In this document: one piece after another, positions 43,780 to 52,552 of the stretch
How positions within the stretch are numbered: position 1 is the first letter of the stretch
How the letters are laid out: each line of letters begins with the position of its first letter
Origin: Clostridium drakei
Lineage (GTDB): Bacteria > Bacillota > Clostridia > Clostridiales > Clostridiaceae
Length of the DNA: 64,000 nt
NCBI RefSeq assembly: GCF_000633595.2
Contig: NZ_JIBU02000048.1
Span: 62,001 to 126,000 of the forward strand
Direction: 5' to 3'
Position numbers and translations under genes: made by a program
The notes under the pieces: model-generated
What the model was told of the DNA's origin: nothing
What the model saw: only the letters and a program-made list of their open reading frames with translations
The model's database searches: none

Positions 43780-44160
43780 ATGCAAAAAGAAGGAAAGGTA
43801 TCATTATGGTTGGGGAATTTTATCGATGAAAAGACTTTCAGAGAATTTATGGAGATTAAATATACTGATGATGGAGATTCTGTACCATCAGAATTTAAAA
43901 AGCAATTTCAAATTGGTTATTATGATATGGATTTCTCAGAAATAGATTATATTGATAAGCGATCAAATGATTTACAAGTTTTATTAGAGGGGTTTTCTAA
44001 TGATTATGAGATAATACCTAAATTAAACGAAAAATATAATGGTGATATGTATAATTCAATAGTATTATTATATGATTTTCAATATGATTCCAAAGAAGAA
44101 AACTATAAAGATGGACATAATGAATTGAATTATATAGGATGTGTGGAGTATAGTAAATGA
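43780..44160 (+). CDS. Imm22-like immunity protein
   Basis: ATG at 43780 follows AGGGAGAG; an in-frame TTG at 43762 is less likely. The 126-residue product reads VSLWLGNFIDEKTFREFMEI and FQIGYYDMDFSEIDYID, matching the Imm22 pattern (W-L-G-x-F ... Y-D-x-D-F-x-E) known from polymorphic toxin systems. It protects the producer from the toxin encoded directly upstream. Confidence 0.8.
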   Translation: MQKEGKVSLWLGNFIDEKTFREFMEIKYTDDGDSVPSEFKKQFQIGYYDMDFSEIDYIDKRSNDLQVLLEGFSNDYEIIPKLNEKYNGDMYNSIVLLYDFQYDSKEENYKDGHNELNYIGCVEYSK

Positions 44161-44251
44161 TTGAATGAATAATAAAGAGAAAAGAAACTGCATAAAAACT
44201 TCATTTGGTATAGAAACAAAAATTGGAAGTGAAACGAGCAATCTTTGTTAC

Positions 44252-44638
44252 TAATATATGCTTTTGCAAGTAAATTTTTAAGCGGAAAAGATTTAAAAAG
44301 AGTAAAGGAGGTAAAAGCCCTAAATGGACTTTTACGGGTACTTTAGCGAGCGTGAGCAAGCTGTCTTTTAAAGTACCCAGTGTTTCGACGAAAGGAGAAA
44401 TTGAGAATGACTGAACTCGGTAAAAGCTTAATAAATGAAGGAATTGAAAAAGGTAAAGAAGAAGGAAAAACCGAACTTTTAATTAAAATGTTGATGAAAA
44501 AGTTTAAAAAATACCTAATGAATATAAAGAGAAAATAAAGGTACTTCCAGAAGAAACAATAGAGTTGATTGCAACAGATATATTTGAATTGAATTCAATA
44601 GAAGAGTTAGAACAATATTTCTAGAATCAAATAGATAA
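44252..44638 (+). pseudogene. Decayed 3' copy of the Rpn-like nuclease gene
   Basis: From TATGCTTTTGCAAGTAAATT to CAATATTTCTAGAATCAAAT the sequence matches 27588-27890 almost base for base. It is broken by an 80-bp insertion at 44311-44390 and by loss of one A in a poly-A run near 44512. The region 5' of it starts in a variant inverted-repeat element (44211-44250). Confidence 0.9.
44311..44390. mobile_element. 80-bp structured insertion with 7-bp target duplication
   Basis: Compared with the parent gene, exactly 80 bases plus a second AAAGGAG are added; AAAGGAG flanks both sides (44304-44310 and 44391-44397). Stems: GTAAAAG-CC with GG-CTTTTAC; GGGTACTTTA with TAAAGTACCC (perfect 10 bp) enclosing GC-GA-GC-GTGA-GC-AA-GC; and TTTCG-A-CGAAA at the end. 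It has no coding capacity. Confidence 0.7.
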
Positions 44639-44713
44639 ATATAAAATTAGCTTATTATTCCTATAGTAAGCTAGTTTTTTTATTGCCTGAAGTTAGGCCG
44701 AAGAAGTGATAGA

Positions 44714-44866
44714 ATGATATGCATCCATGATAAGAAAACTACTAAAGTAAATTTTGATAATAACGACTTTGGAATTTTAAGTAAAACCATAAATTGCTAT
44801 ATTATTGAAGAACTAAAGGGTGATTACTCTTTAGAATTATTTAGTATCCCAGGTAACATTACATAA
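44714..44866 (+). pseudogene. Phage minor structural (tail) protein, N-terminal stub
   Basis: The frame reads MICIHDKKTTKVNFDNNDFG and ILSKTINCYIIEELKGDYSL, E-L-F, the start of clostridial prophage tail-associated proteins (pattern I-L-x-x-x-x-x-C-x-I-x-E-E-L-N/K-G-x-Y-x-L). It ends after 50 codons. No other tail genes are nearby. Confidence 0.6.
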
Positions 44867-44928
44867 ATTGGAAGTTTGTGTTTGCTATGAAATGAAGACA
44901 AATTCGTTAATGTTTATTGCAACTATTA

Positions 44929-44971
44929 TAACAAACAAAAAACTTCCAGTTTTTGTAACGACCCCAGGGGT
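44929..44971. repeat. Left part of inverted-repeat element interrupted by the IS4-family element
   Basis: ACAAACAAAAAACTTCCAGT and TTTTGTAACG equal the left end of the repeat family; CCCCAGGGGT follows, and the core resumes at 46578 after the insertion sequence. Another end-like piece lies at 44865-44887 (AAATTGGAAGTTTGTGTTTG). Confidence 0.65.
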
Positions 44972-46577
44972 CAATGTCATCAACTTATAAATACACAAAT
45001 TGGAAAAAGGTTTTAAAAATATTGAAAAGTAGGATTTTAAACAAAACACCTCTATAATTATTAATATATTCTTTATTGGATATGACTTAATAATTATAGA
45101 GGTATTTTTAATGAAAGAAAAAAATTATTTTTTACAAGGAATAAGAATTACTAACTCACTTATTGATGATATAATATTCTTGTTTGAATCAAGAAGTAAG
45201 GAAACATATTTTTCAAGAGTAGGGAGTAATATAATGACATTTAAGAGCATATTAATTTTTATTTTAAATTTTGTAAAGAGAAGTCTTCAAATAGAATTGG
45301 ATGATTTTTTTGCTAATGTGGATGGAACAAAGTCTTATGTTACAAAACAAGCATTTTCAAAAGCAAGGAAAAAAATACAACCTACGGCATTTGTAAAAAT
45401 GAGTAATGAAATAATTAAATGGTTTTATAAAGACACTGATTTCAAACATTATAAAGGATATAGATTGCTTAGTATTGATGGAAGTGTATTAGAAATTAAT
45501 AATACAGAGAAATTAAGAGAAGAATTTGGTTATATTGAAAATCAAACTATAAAAGTTGCTCGTGCTAGAGCAACAGGACTATATGATGTAGAGAATGATA
45601 TGATTATAACATCATCTATAGATCATTACAGAACGGGAGAAAGAGCATCGGCTATAGAGTTGATAAATAAGTTAGAATCACTAGGTTCCTATAATGATTT
45701 AATTTTATTTGACAGAGGATATCCTTCAAAAGATTTTATTAGCTTTATAGAAAGTAAGAATATAAAGTATCTAATGCGTGTATGTGCTGCTTTTTTGAAA
45801 GCAGTAGTTAATGTACAAGATGAAGATCAAATAGTAGAAGTGAAATGTAAGAAGGAAATTATAAAAATTAGAGTTCTTAAATTTGAATTAGATTCAGGAA
45901 CAAATGAGATCTTAATAACAAATATATATAATAAAACTTTTACAGTAAATGACTTTAAAAAACTATATTTTAGACGTTGGGGGATAGAAGTAAAATATAA
46001 TGAATTAAAAAGTAGGTTACAAATAGAGAATTTTAGTGGTGAAACACCAATTGCAATAAAGCAAGATTTTTATGCAACAATGTATTTATCAAATATGGTA
46101 TCTCTAGCTAAAAAGGATGCTAATGCAATCATTGAAAAAAGCAATGCTGATAAGGATCTAAAGCATGAATATAAAGTAAATACTAATATTCTTATAGGCA
46201 AACTAAAAACTTCATTAGTTGTTATGTTATTAGAAAAAAACCACAGAAAACGCTGTGAAATTTTGAATAAAATAATGGAAGAGATATCGAAAAATGTTAT
46301 ACCAATTCGTCCTAAAAGACAGTATGCTAGAAGAATGACTGTCCGAGCCAATAAAAACTCACTAAATACTAAAAGGTCATTGTAACTTTATCTACAATTG
46401 CAAGTCTTATCTAAATTGAGCTTCAAAATAGCCTTAGGTTTATTAATAATGCTTAAAATCTTTACTAATTGCAAGTTTAGTATTTACAACAAGTCATATT
46501 GTAACTAGCTAGGAGTTCAAACTGGATTATTTGAACTTCTAACTGTAAATAATTTGAAGTATAAGTTGATGACATTG
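44972..46577 (+). mobile_element. IS4-family insertion sequence, complete, 1606 bp
   Basis: Ends are inverted repeats beginning CAATGTCATCAACTTATA (18 bp, perfect at both ends). The flanking 10-bp target duplication is CCCCAGGGGT (44962-44971 and 46578-46587), itself palindromic. One transposase gene fills the element. Perfect repeats and duplication indicate a recent insertion. Confidence 0.95.
45111..46385 (+). CDS. IS4-family DDE transposase
   Basis: The 424-residue protein carries the DDE residues in LLSIDGSVLE (first Asp), LILFDRGYPS (second Asp) and YFRRWGIEVKYNELKSRL (the Y-(2)-R-(3)-E-(6)-K signature with the Glu). The N-terminus has the helical dimerisation region with QAFSKARKK. 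Full length and intact, so the element can probably transpose. Confidence 0.96.
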   Translation: MKEKNYFLQGIRITNSLIDDIIFLFESRSKETYFSRVGSNIMTFKSILIFILNFVKRSLQIELDDFFANVDGTKSYVTKQAFSKARKKIQPTAFVKMSNEIIKWFYKDTDFKHYKGYRLLSIDGSVLEINNTEKLREEFGYIENQTIKVARARATGLYDVENDMIITSSIDHYRTGERASAIELINKLESLGSYNDLILFDRGYPSKDFISFIESKNIKYLMRVCAAFLKAVVNVQDEDQIVEVKCKKEIIKIRVLKFELDSGTNEILITNIYNKTFTVNDFKKLYFRRWGIEVKYNELKSRLQIENFSGETPIAIKQDFYATMYLSNMVSLAKKDANAIIEKSNADKDLKHEYKVNTNILIGKLKTSLVVMLLEKNHRKRCEILNKIMEEISKNVIPIRPKRQYARRMTVRANKNSLNTKRSL

Positions 46578-46617
46578 CCCCAGGGGTGGTTACGAAACCT
46601 GAAAGGTTGAGCTTGCT
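46578..46617. repeat. Right part of the interrupted inverted-repeat element
   Basis: After the target duplication the sequence continues GGTTACGAAACCTGAAAGGT and TGAGCTTGCTA, the repeat core. Joining it to 44971 rebuilds an element like that at 39694. The rest of 46618-46884 holds no feature I can support. Confidence 0.65.
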
Positions 46618-46884
46618 ATTGACACACGCCCATTTCTAAACTTGAGACTATTGTTAATACTTGTAACGCTCTTGAAACCACACCAAATTATATATTAGTT
46701 TAATTCAGTCTTAACTTTTAAAGGTATGATCAATTCTAGTATTGCATAGAGACTCTATAAGGCTCTAATGGTTCATTAAATTTTCACTACATAACCTTCG
46801 AATATTATTAAGCTAGATTGAAAATCAACATAAGACCTGTCTAAAGATATTCATACAGGGTTTTGTTCTATTATAATGTTCATG

Positions 46885-48120
46885 CTACCTAGGTTCATAA
46901 TAAATATCACATATTCCAATACATAAACTTATGTTATCAAGTCTGCCATTAAATGCTGTTTCATAAAAATATGTTTTTGACTTTTCAATTGCAATGTTGG
47001 TCAGTTTGTTACTCCCATCATATAAAACTTTATCATATGATTTTAACTTTTCAATGATCTTATTATTAACTGTCAAAATATCCTTTCGATCTGAAATTAT
47101 AATTAAATAGACAGCTGACTCATAGCCTGAGCAATGCTTTTCAGTGCCCTGATAGTATATTTCATCGAAAGACTTTTCACCAGTCCATAGCTTAAACTCA
47201 CCACTAGCAAACTCACACTGATTTTCTGGATTTTTAATTTTGAAATCCAATTTACCATCAAAATTAAATGCTTCACCCTCGCCATTTCCAAAATTAGAAT
47301 TTATATTTACTAAAAATAGATCACGTATTTCTTCTTCATTTAGCTTTGAAATTGCTCTTGAATGTTGAGAACAATAGTATAAAAATAAATTGATTGCATT
47401 ATTTAATTTTGACCTGAAGTTAGTATATGTCTGGCTTGTATTAATTATGAATTGCTCTATTCCTATTTGTTCTTTTAACAAGTTGCTTCTATCTACATAC
47501 GTATCTTCTAGTTTATAATGATCCCCCTCAACTTTGATTATGCCATCACAGAAAATATAAATTGAAAAATCAGGTTGATTATAAAAAATATTCTTCTGCT
47601 TCTCAAAGTAATGTAATTCATAATTGATAAGATTATCCTCTAAGCCTAGCTTGTTCTCTTTTCCTATATTTATATAGTACAATATCTTTTCGATAATTTT
47701 CTCACACAAAAGAGTAGCTAAGAATTTACTACCAGGAGGTTCTATTTTTCCAGGATCCTCAAACGGAATACCTTCTGCCAATATCTCTAAGGACGAAAAA
47801 ACTTCTGGTAGATCTTTTATTAAAGCTGAATAATTCTCTTCTCCTTTTCGCTTTATTCTGTGCCATACCTTAAAGGTTTGAAACCTGTTTAAACTTATAT
47901 CATATCTTTTTCTATCTTGCAGTGGTAATAGTAATGGTATATCAATTTTAATTAGAGTTTTAATGCTATTTAGCTCGAAATTAGTAGTTGTCCCATTATG
48001 AATGTCCATATACTTGACATTTTTGCAATCAAACATTATTGGTCTAGCCAATGAGAAATCATTTCCTTCAAATCTAAAGCGCTTTTTAATAGTCCTATTC
48101 TCTATTATCACATTATCCAT
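46885..48120 (-). CDS. Hypothetical protein with possible PD-(D/E)XK motif (411 aa)
   Basis: I do not recognise the family. The C-terminal third has NFDGKLDFKIKNPENQCEFA followed by SGEFKLWTGEKSFDEIYYQG; the D...(12)...E-x-K spacing resembles a PD-(D/E)XK nuclease core. The first ~200 residues contain PSRPLLLPLQDRKRYD-like beta-rich segments and no membrane helix. ATG follows GGAGG in minus orientation. It opens the defence-like island and stands alone. Confidence 0.75.
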   Translation of the reverse strand: MDNVIIENRTIKKRFRFEGNDFSLARPIMFDCKNVKYMDIHNGTTTNFELNSIKTLIKIDIPLLLPLQDRKRYDISLNRFQTFKVWHRIKRKGEENYSALIKDLPEVFSSLEILAEGIPFEDPGKIEPPGSKFLATLLCEKIIEKILYYINIGKENKLGLEDNLINYELHYFEKQKNIFYNQPDFSIYIFCDGIIKVEGDHYKLEDTYVDRSNLLKEQIGIEQFIINTSQTYTNFRSKLNNAINLFLYYCSQHSRAISKLNEEEIRDLFLVNINSNFGNGEGEAFNFDGKLDFKIKNPENQCEFASGEFKLWTGEKSFDEIYYQGTEKHCSGYESAVYLIIISDRKDILTVNNKIIEKLKSYDKVLYDGSNKLTNIAIEKSKTYFYETAFNGRLDNISLCIGICDIYYEPR

Positions 48121-48318
48121 ATTTTTCCTCCGCGTTGAACATTTTTTATGAAGAGCTCAATAAAAACTTGCCATATTAATCATAATTTTAACACAATTTG
48201 AGATACTTTGATATAATTGTGGTATTTTAGCCTGATTTATTTGTTTCAAAGAAGGTAATATCTTATGAACGATACTCTTATGATGAATATGTTTTTAACT
48301 GCTCTCATTGATATGCCT

Positions 48319-48410
48319 GTAGCAAGTGAGTCCAGCAAAGCATGTCCTCACAAAGGGGTCAAGTACCTGTAGAGAAATGTAAAACGTTCTACAGGAATTC
48401 AGGATATTAG
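48319..48410. repeat. 92-bp direct repeat, copy 1 (beside the split nuclease gene)
   Basis: Matches 53879-53970 at most positions; both begin GTAGCAAGTGAGTCCAGCAA and AGCATGTCCTC, and end GATATTAG. The first copy precedes the nuclease 5' half by 70 bases. The stretch 48121-48318 carries a possible short open frame from 48265 (MNDTLMMNMFLTALIDMP) that runs into the repeat. Confidence 0.8.
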
Positions 48411-48480
48411 CAATTAAGATTAGAAGGGTTTTACATGGTTATAATCATAAATATAAAAAACAAATAGGTAGGTAAATCAT

Positions 48481-48798
48481 ATGTTAATTCCAGTAAAAAT
48501 GAAAGATTGTATAGAAATTGAAGAGATTGAAATAGAAAGTACAAATTTTAAATCTTTAAATTTAAGAGAAGAACATATAGAAGAATTTTTAAGGAAGAAT
48601 ATAGAGATTATATTCGAAGAAGAAACTTTGCTTGTGGTTGGCAAGCAAGTTGTAAATAAAGAAAATGGTAGAAGTGATCTAACTGTAGTAGACGAAAGTG
48701 GTAATTTTGTATTGATTGAAATTAAAAGAGATGTTGAAGATATTATGCAAAGAAAAGAAGCTTTTGAATTTCAAGCTATTAGCAAAACAAATTGTTAA
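48481..48798 (+). pseudogene. NucS/DUF91-like nuclease, 5' half of a split gene
   Basis: The frame encodes LNLREEHIEEFLRKNIEIIF, then VVNKENGRSDLTVVDESGNF and VLIEIKRD, the D...E-x-K core of the DUF91/NucS-like PD-(D/E)XK domain, then QRKEAFEFQAI. From 48785 the sequence is unrelated and a stop follows. The same residues QRKEAFEFQAI, followed by the missing half, occur at 53971. ATG follows GGTAGG-like bases. Confidence 0.88.
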
Positions 48799-49004
48799 CT
48801 ACACTCGGTGGGCAATGTCATAAAGCTAAATTAGAAATTATTTACACGAACTGATATTTAAACTGTAAGCTTGTATTTTTAAATCAATGATTGTAAGTTT
48901 GCAGTTTTTTTGTTTTAAGGAGTTATTTTTGAAACTGCTTAAATAGGATATAATATAAACAAGGAAAAAGTGAAATATTTTTATTGATTTGGAGGTATGT
49001 TAAA

Positions 49005-49169
49005 GTGGAAAATTATAATGAAAAATTATATGATATATTTTTGAATTATTCTTATAGTGATTTAATGGATTTATTTAGGAAAGCTAAAACTAAAGAAGAA
49101 CAGGATTTTTATGTTATGCTTTCTAATTTAGTACTTAAAAGAGAAGCACAAAAGGTTATAGGTAAGTAA
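49005..49169 (+). CDS. Small hypothetical protein upstream of a zeta-like gene (54 aa)
   Basis: GTG at 49005 follows GGAGGT; an in-frame ATG at 48984 lies ahead of that site. The product reads ENYNEKLYDIFLNYSYSDLM and DLFRKAKTKEEQDFYVMLSN, a helical, charged protein ending one base before the next gene. Its position suggests an antitoxin for the zeta-like kinase. No homology is recognised beyond that. Confidence 0.7.
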   Translation: MENYNEKLYDIFLNYSYSDLMDLFRKAKTKEEQDFYVMLSNLVLKREAQKVIGK

Positions 49170-49170
49170 C

Positions 49171-49497
49171 ATGGCAACATATACAATATTTGCAGGAGTT
49201 AATGGAGCAGGTAAAACATCAATTTATAAGACAATTTATTATGAGCAAAACAAAGATGAAAAAAGAATAAACACTGATGAAATTGTAGCTAGAATAGGTT
49301 CTTGGAAAGATAGTAATTTACAAATGAAATGTGCTAGAGAAGCAGTTAAACTTATAAAAATGTATATTTCCGAAGAAATATCTTTTAGCCAAGAAACTAC
49401 ATTAATTATGTTAAATGGATTTATACATTCATTTATGCTAATTGGTATCTTAATATTTATTTTAGGACTAACGCAAACAAAAAATAATAAGTTATAA
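49171..49497 (+). pseudogene. Zeta toxin-like P-loop kinase, truncated
   Basis: Residues 1-75 read IFAGVNGAGKTSIYKTIYYE (Walker A G-x-N-G-A-G-K-T/S), RINTDEIVARIG and EISFSQETTL, the start of zeta/PezT-like kinases that phosphorylate UDP-sugars. After T-T-L the frame gives a hydrophobic run (GFIHSFMLIGILIFILG) unlike any kinase and stops at 49497, so the catalytic core is lost. Confidence 0.8.
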
Positions 49498-49500
49498 TAT

Positions 49501-49617
49501 TTGAAAAAATTAACTGAAGATGAAAAACATACAATGTTTGATTTAGCAGGAGAGGGCAAAAACACAATAGCACCTGATCTTCCAGAGTATATTATGTCAT
49601 CTGCTGCAATCATATAA
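49501..49617 (+). pseudogene. Short C-terminal gene fragment
   Basis: The frame reads KKLTEDEKHTMFDLAGEGKN, TIAPDLPEYIMSSAAII and a stop; a second stop-separated part continues EQQGDEYGSTRYIPPN to 49668. Coding character is clear but there is no start or ribosome-binding site. The family is not recognised. Confidence 0.4.
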
Positions 49618-49704
49618 GAACAACAAGGTGATGAGTATGGCTCTACACGGTACATACCACCAAATTGTTAAGTTGAATCCCTTATAAATCAAGCTTTTTT
49701 AAAT

Positions 49705-49736
49705 AAGCCCACTGATAGCTTTTTATCGGTGGGCTT
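49705..49736 (+). terminator. Terminator-like hairpin
   Basis: AAGCCCACTGATA pairs with TATCGGTGGGCTT (12 of 13 pairs, one T-G) around CTTTT-containing loop bases and is followed by GTTAATTT. Confidence 0.75.
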
Positions 49737-49805
49737 GTTAATTTACTCTGGGAATGTGGGCCGATAAGTGCTACTATATTATGGTAATCAAAAATTTAAG
49801 GAGAA

Positions 49806-50216
49806 ATGACGTATGAATTAGGCTTTTCTATGATTTTCTCAACAATTCCTATAGAACTTGGATATCTATTTTATGTAGCAAGGAAGGAAGAAGGAACTTT
49901 TAATATATTTAAAATACTAGGTTTAAAAGGTAAGTTGAAGGTTAAAGTATTTATACTTTACTCTCTTTCATTGATTATAGTAGGAGGGATACTTTTAATT
50001 GATTTAAAGCCACTTTCAAATTACTTATTAAAAACTGTATTTTGTTGGATTCCAAGTTGGTATAATTTTAACCAAGATCTGAGTCTGTTTAGTAAGAATT
50101 ATATCATCATAGCAATTTTAGTAGACTTCTTCATTATTACACTTATAGCACCGATTATTGAGGAGCTTTACCTCAGAGGATTTTTACTAGCTCGTAGCAA
50201 CAAAGATTGGAAGTGA
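49806..50216 (+). pseudogene. CPBP-family intramembrane protease, 3'-truncated
   Basis: The protein has three or four hydrophobic helices and reaches the first catalytic motif, APIIEELYLRGFLL (E-E-x-x-x-R), then is cut at ARSNKDWK, exactly where a hairpin element begins (50197). The later F-x-x-x-H and H-x-x-x-N/B motifs are missing. Such proteases are often bacteriocin or abortive-infection genes. ATG follows AAGGAG. Confidence 0.8.
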
Positions 50217-50235
50217 GACGAGCAATCTTTGTTGC
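50197..50235. repeat. Perfect hairpin of the inverted-repeat family, inserted in the CPBP gene
   Basis: GCAACAAAGATTG and CAATCTTTGTTGC form a perfect 13-bp stem around GAAGTGAGACGAG. It matches the variant at 44211-44250. Its left edge coincides with the loss of the protease reading frame, showing that the element can insert into genes. Confidence 0.75.
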
Positions 50236-50288
50236 TTATGTAAAAATAAGATATAAATAAAGTTTATTAGAATGTAAACTTAGAGTTA

Positions 50289-50317
50289 TTGTGAAAAAGT
50301 TACATATACGTTATAAT
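50289..50317 (+). promoter_or_regulatory. Promoter of the methyltransferase gene
   Basis: TTGTGA (50289-50294), 17 bases, TATAAT (50312-50317). It lies 41 bases upstream of the start codon. Confidence 0.75.
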
Positions 50318-50357
50318 ATAAATGCTACATAAGATTAGTATTTCAGGAGGTCATAGA

Positions 50358-51707
50358 ATGTCTAGAACATATACATATATAGATTTGTTTTCAGGTCCTG
50401 GTGGGCTATGCACAGGTTTTAAAAATGCAGGCTTTAAACCATTAATAGCAGTTGAGATATCAGATTGGACAGTAAAAACATATGCAAGAAATCACAATGC
50501 AGAAATATTGGAACTACAAACTGCTTTAAATAATAGAGGTAGATTAGAAGAGATTTTAGGACAAGACGATAGGACAGTTTTAATACATGGAGATATAAGA
50601 CAGGTAGAAAATAATATAATAATGGAAATCCTACAAAAAAAATTCAATACTAATACAGTAGATGTTGTTGCAGGCGGTCCTCCTTGCGAATCTTTTTCAA
50701 TGGCAGGACAAAGAAGGGAAGAAGATGATAGGAATGATTTATTCCACAACTTATTAAGAATAGGACATTTAGTAGATTCTAAGTTTATATTTTTTGAAAA
50801 TGTTCTCGGTTTATTCACAAAGAAAAAGGACGGTAAGGAAGGGGGTCAATTTATAAATGTATTAGAAGAATTTGAAAAAGTAAATGAAGAAACAGGAACC
50901 TCTTTTAGTTTAAAGAGTAAAGATAAAAAAGTAATTAAACTTTTAGCCGCAGACTATGGAGTTCCACAGAATAGAGAAAGAGTATTCCTTGTTGCTTGTA
51001 ATAACAGATATGTAGAAAATACATTTGAATATCCAACTCCAACTCATGGTCCTAATAGACAGTATTCTTATGTTACTGTAAAAGAGGCTTTATATAATCT
51101 TCCTGTTCTAAATAGTGGGGAAGGTGATGATATTTTACCGAATCAATTAACTTTTCAACAGGATTATCAAGAAGGAAGGATTACAGAATCTCATTATAAT
51201 TTTATGAAGTTTATGGAAGGTATAGATAGTTATGTTCCAGAACACTTGCATTATAACAATAATGAAATAACTATGCATAAAGCATTAAATCATCGTGAAA
51301 AAATGATAAGAAGATTTGAAAATATACAACAAGGTGAAGGAATGAAAAAAGCAGCGGAAAGATTAATTGCAGCAGGCAGCGAAGATGTTGTAAAAGAGTT
51401 TTTTCCTAATAAATTATATGCTGCTCGCAATAGACGTTTGAAAGAAAATGAACCAAGTTTTACGGTAACATCACACTGTTTAGATGAAATGATACATCCG
51501 TTCCAACATAGGCAGTTGACACCAAGGGAAGTTGCAAGACTACAAAGTTTCCCTGACTGGTATTTAATGGAGGGTCCATATGTAAAATTCCACAGTGATC
51601 CTGAGCAAGATAAATATGAACAGACAGGTGATGCAATTCCTGTACTATTAGTTAGAGCATTAGCAAAACAATTATATAGAGCAATAGAAAGATTACAATT
51701 AAGATAA
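50358..51707 (+). CDS. DNA (cytosine-5) methyltransferase
   Basis: ATG at 50358 follows AGGAGGT. The 449-residue protein has all ordered C5 motifs: DLFSGPGGLCTGFKNAG (I), GGPPCESFSMAG with the catalytic Cys (IV), ENVLGL (VI), QNRERVFLVA (VIII), RQLTPREVARLQSFPDWY (IX) and GDAIPVLLVRAL (X, variant of G-N-A-V-P). The stretch between VIII and IX (~180 residues) is the target-recognition domain. A convergent gene for a likely nuclease follows, so this is probably the protecting enzyme of a type II system. Confidence 0.95.
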   Translation: MSRTYTYIDLFSGPGGLCTGFKNAGFKPLIAVEISDWTVKTYARNHNAEILELQTALNNRGRLEEILGQDDRTVLIHGDIRQVENNIIMEILQKKFNTNTVDVVAGGPPCESFSMAGQRREEDDRNDLFHNLLRIGHLVDSKFIFFENVLGLFTKKKDGKEGGQFINVLEEFEKVNEETGTSFSLKSKDKKVIKLLAADYGVPQNRERVFLVACNNRYVENTFEYPTPTHGPNRQYSYVTVKEALYNLPVLNSGEGDDILPNQLTFQQDYQEGRITESHYNFMKFMEGIDSYVPEHLHYNNNEITMHKALNHREKMIRRFENIQQGEGMKKAAERLIAAGSEDVVKEFFPNKLYAARNRRLKENEPSFTVTSHCLDEMIHPFQHRQLTPREVARLQSFPDWYLMEGPYVKFHSDPEQDKYEQTGDAIPVLLVRALAKQLYRAIERLQLR

Positions 51708-51709
51708 TA

Positions 51710-51744
51710 AATAAAGAATATGGAGGTTGTCCATATTCTTTATT
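51710..51744. terminator. Bidirectional terminator between methyltransferase and nuclease genes
   Basis: AATAAAGAATATGGA and TCCATATTCTTTATT form a perfect 15-bp stem with a 5-base loop. Flanking T-rich and A-rich bases let it work in both directions. Confidence 0.9.
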
Positions 51745-51747
51745 TTG

Positions 51748-52227
51748 TTATCTGCTAGTTATTATATTTACAAGGTCTGAAACTTGTATCATATCATTTA
51801 TACATGAAAAGTATTGTGGGTCATTATTTTTATTCTTTTCATGTATAAAGTTATTAATTTCCTTTTGTCTGCTATTATCATTTCCTATTTCCTCATCATC
51901 AGGTAGCACTATATAGTATTCTACATTTTTCCCCTTGTCTTGAAAATGCACTTTAGTTCCATAGGCATCCCATTGTTTCTGCTTGAATCTGTCATGTCTA
52001 GCAGTAGTAGTGTTGTCGATTATTATTATATTTCCATTTTTCAGGGTGATTTCAAAATCTGGGCTAAATTGCTCGTAAGAATGGTTAGGATAATTATATC
52101 TAGGTTCAAACACAAAACTTTGAACATATCCTTTTGACTGTAGAGTTTTTAATATCTCATAAATTTTTTTATTTAGTGCATTACCATTTAAGGACTTTGC
52201 ACTGTTTCCTTCATTCCATGTTTCCAT
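51748..52227 (-). CDS. Candidate restriction endonuclease (PD-(D/E)XK-like) convergent with the methyltransferase
   Basis: The 159-residue protein contains QFSPDFEITLKNGNIIIIDN, TTTARHDRFKQKQWDAYG. The P-D followed at ten residues by D-x-T-T fits a diverged PD-(D/E)XK core, and the basic R-H-D-R-x-K-Q-K could contact DNA. I do not recognise a named family. Its position tail-to-tail with a cytosine methyltransferase, sharing only a terminator, is typical of a type II restriction-modification pair. ATG follows AAGGAAGG in minus orientation. Confidence 0.7.
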   Translation of the reverse strand: METWNEGNSAKSLNGNALNKKIYEILKTLQSKGYVQSFVFEPRYNYPNHSYEQFSPDFEITLKNGNIIIIDNTTTARHDRFKQKQWDAYGTKVHFQDKGKNVEYYIVLPDDEEIGNDNSRQKEINNFIHEKNKNNDPQYFSCINDMIQVSDLVNIITSR

Positions 52228-52402
52228 TTTTTAATACCTTCCTTTCTTATCCCTTATGTGAAAATTATTCCAAGTATTATAGTAACATCTTACAATAAGA
52301 TTTGCCATAGTTTTTTATATGATACTTAATAATTCATTGTGAATATTCTATATTTTAAATATCTATGTAGGATTCTATTTTGAAAAAAGTAAGGATGAAA
52401 AA

Positions 52403-52552
52403 ATGGTGGAGTATAAATTTGAATTTGTAGCCCAGTTAGGAGATCGTGAATATTTATTTGTAATAGATGGAGAAGTAGCAAGCTTCAAGTCTTCGCAAAG
52501 CCCCTCCCCCCATCAGGCCGTGCAAAAACTAATTTGTGATGCGAGACTTTAA
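52403..52552 (+). CDS. Small open reading frame (49 aa), uncertain
   Basis: ATG at 52403 follows AAGGATG. The product MVEYKFEFVAQLGDREYLFV continues with IDGEVASFKSSQSPSPHQAV and ends CDARL. It has strand-like, coding-like character but no recognised family, and may be a gene start that lost its rest. The stretch 52553-52936 holds no gene I can support; it contains T-rich and A-rich runs and the motif TTATGTAAAGATAAGATA related to 26895 and 50237. Confidence 0.4.
   Translation: MVEYKFEFVAQLGDREYLFVIDGEVASFKSSQSPSPHQAVQKLICDARL

Noticed and set aside
49239-49655. 138-codon minus-strand open frame
   Set aside because: It covers the zeta-like gene and a fragment in reverse; composition and lack of start signals indicate a shadow.
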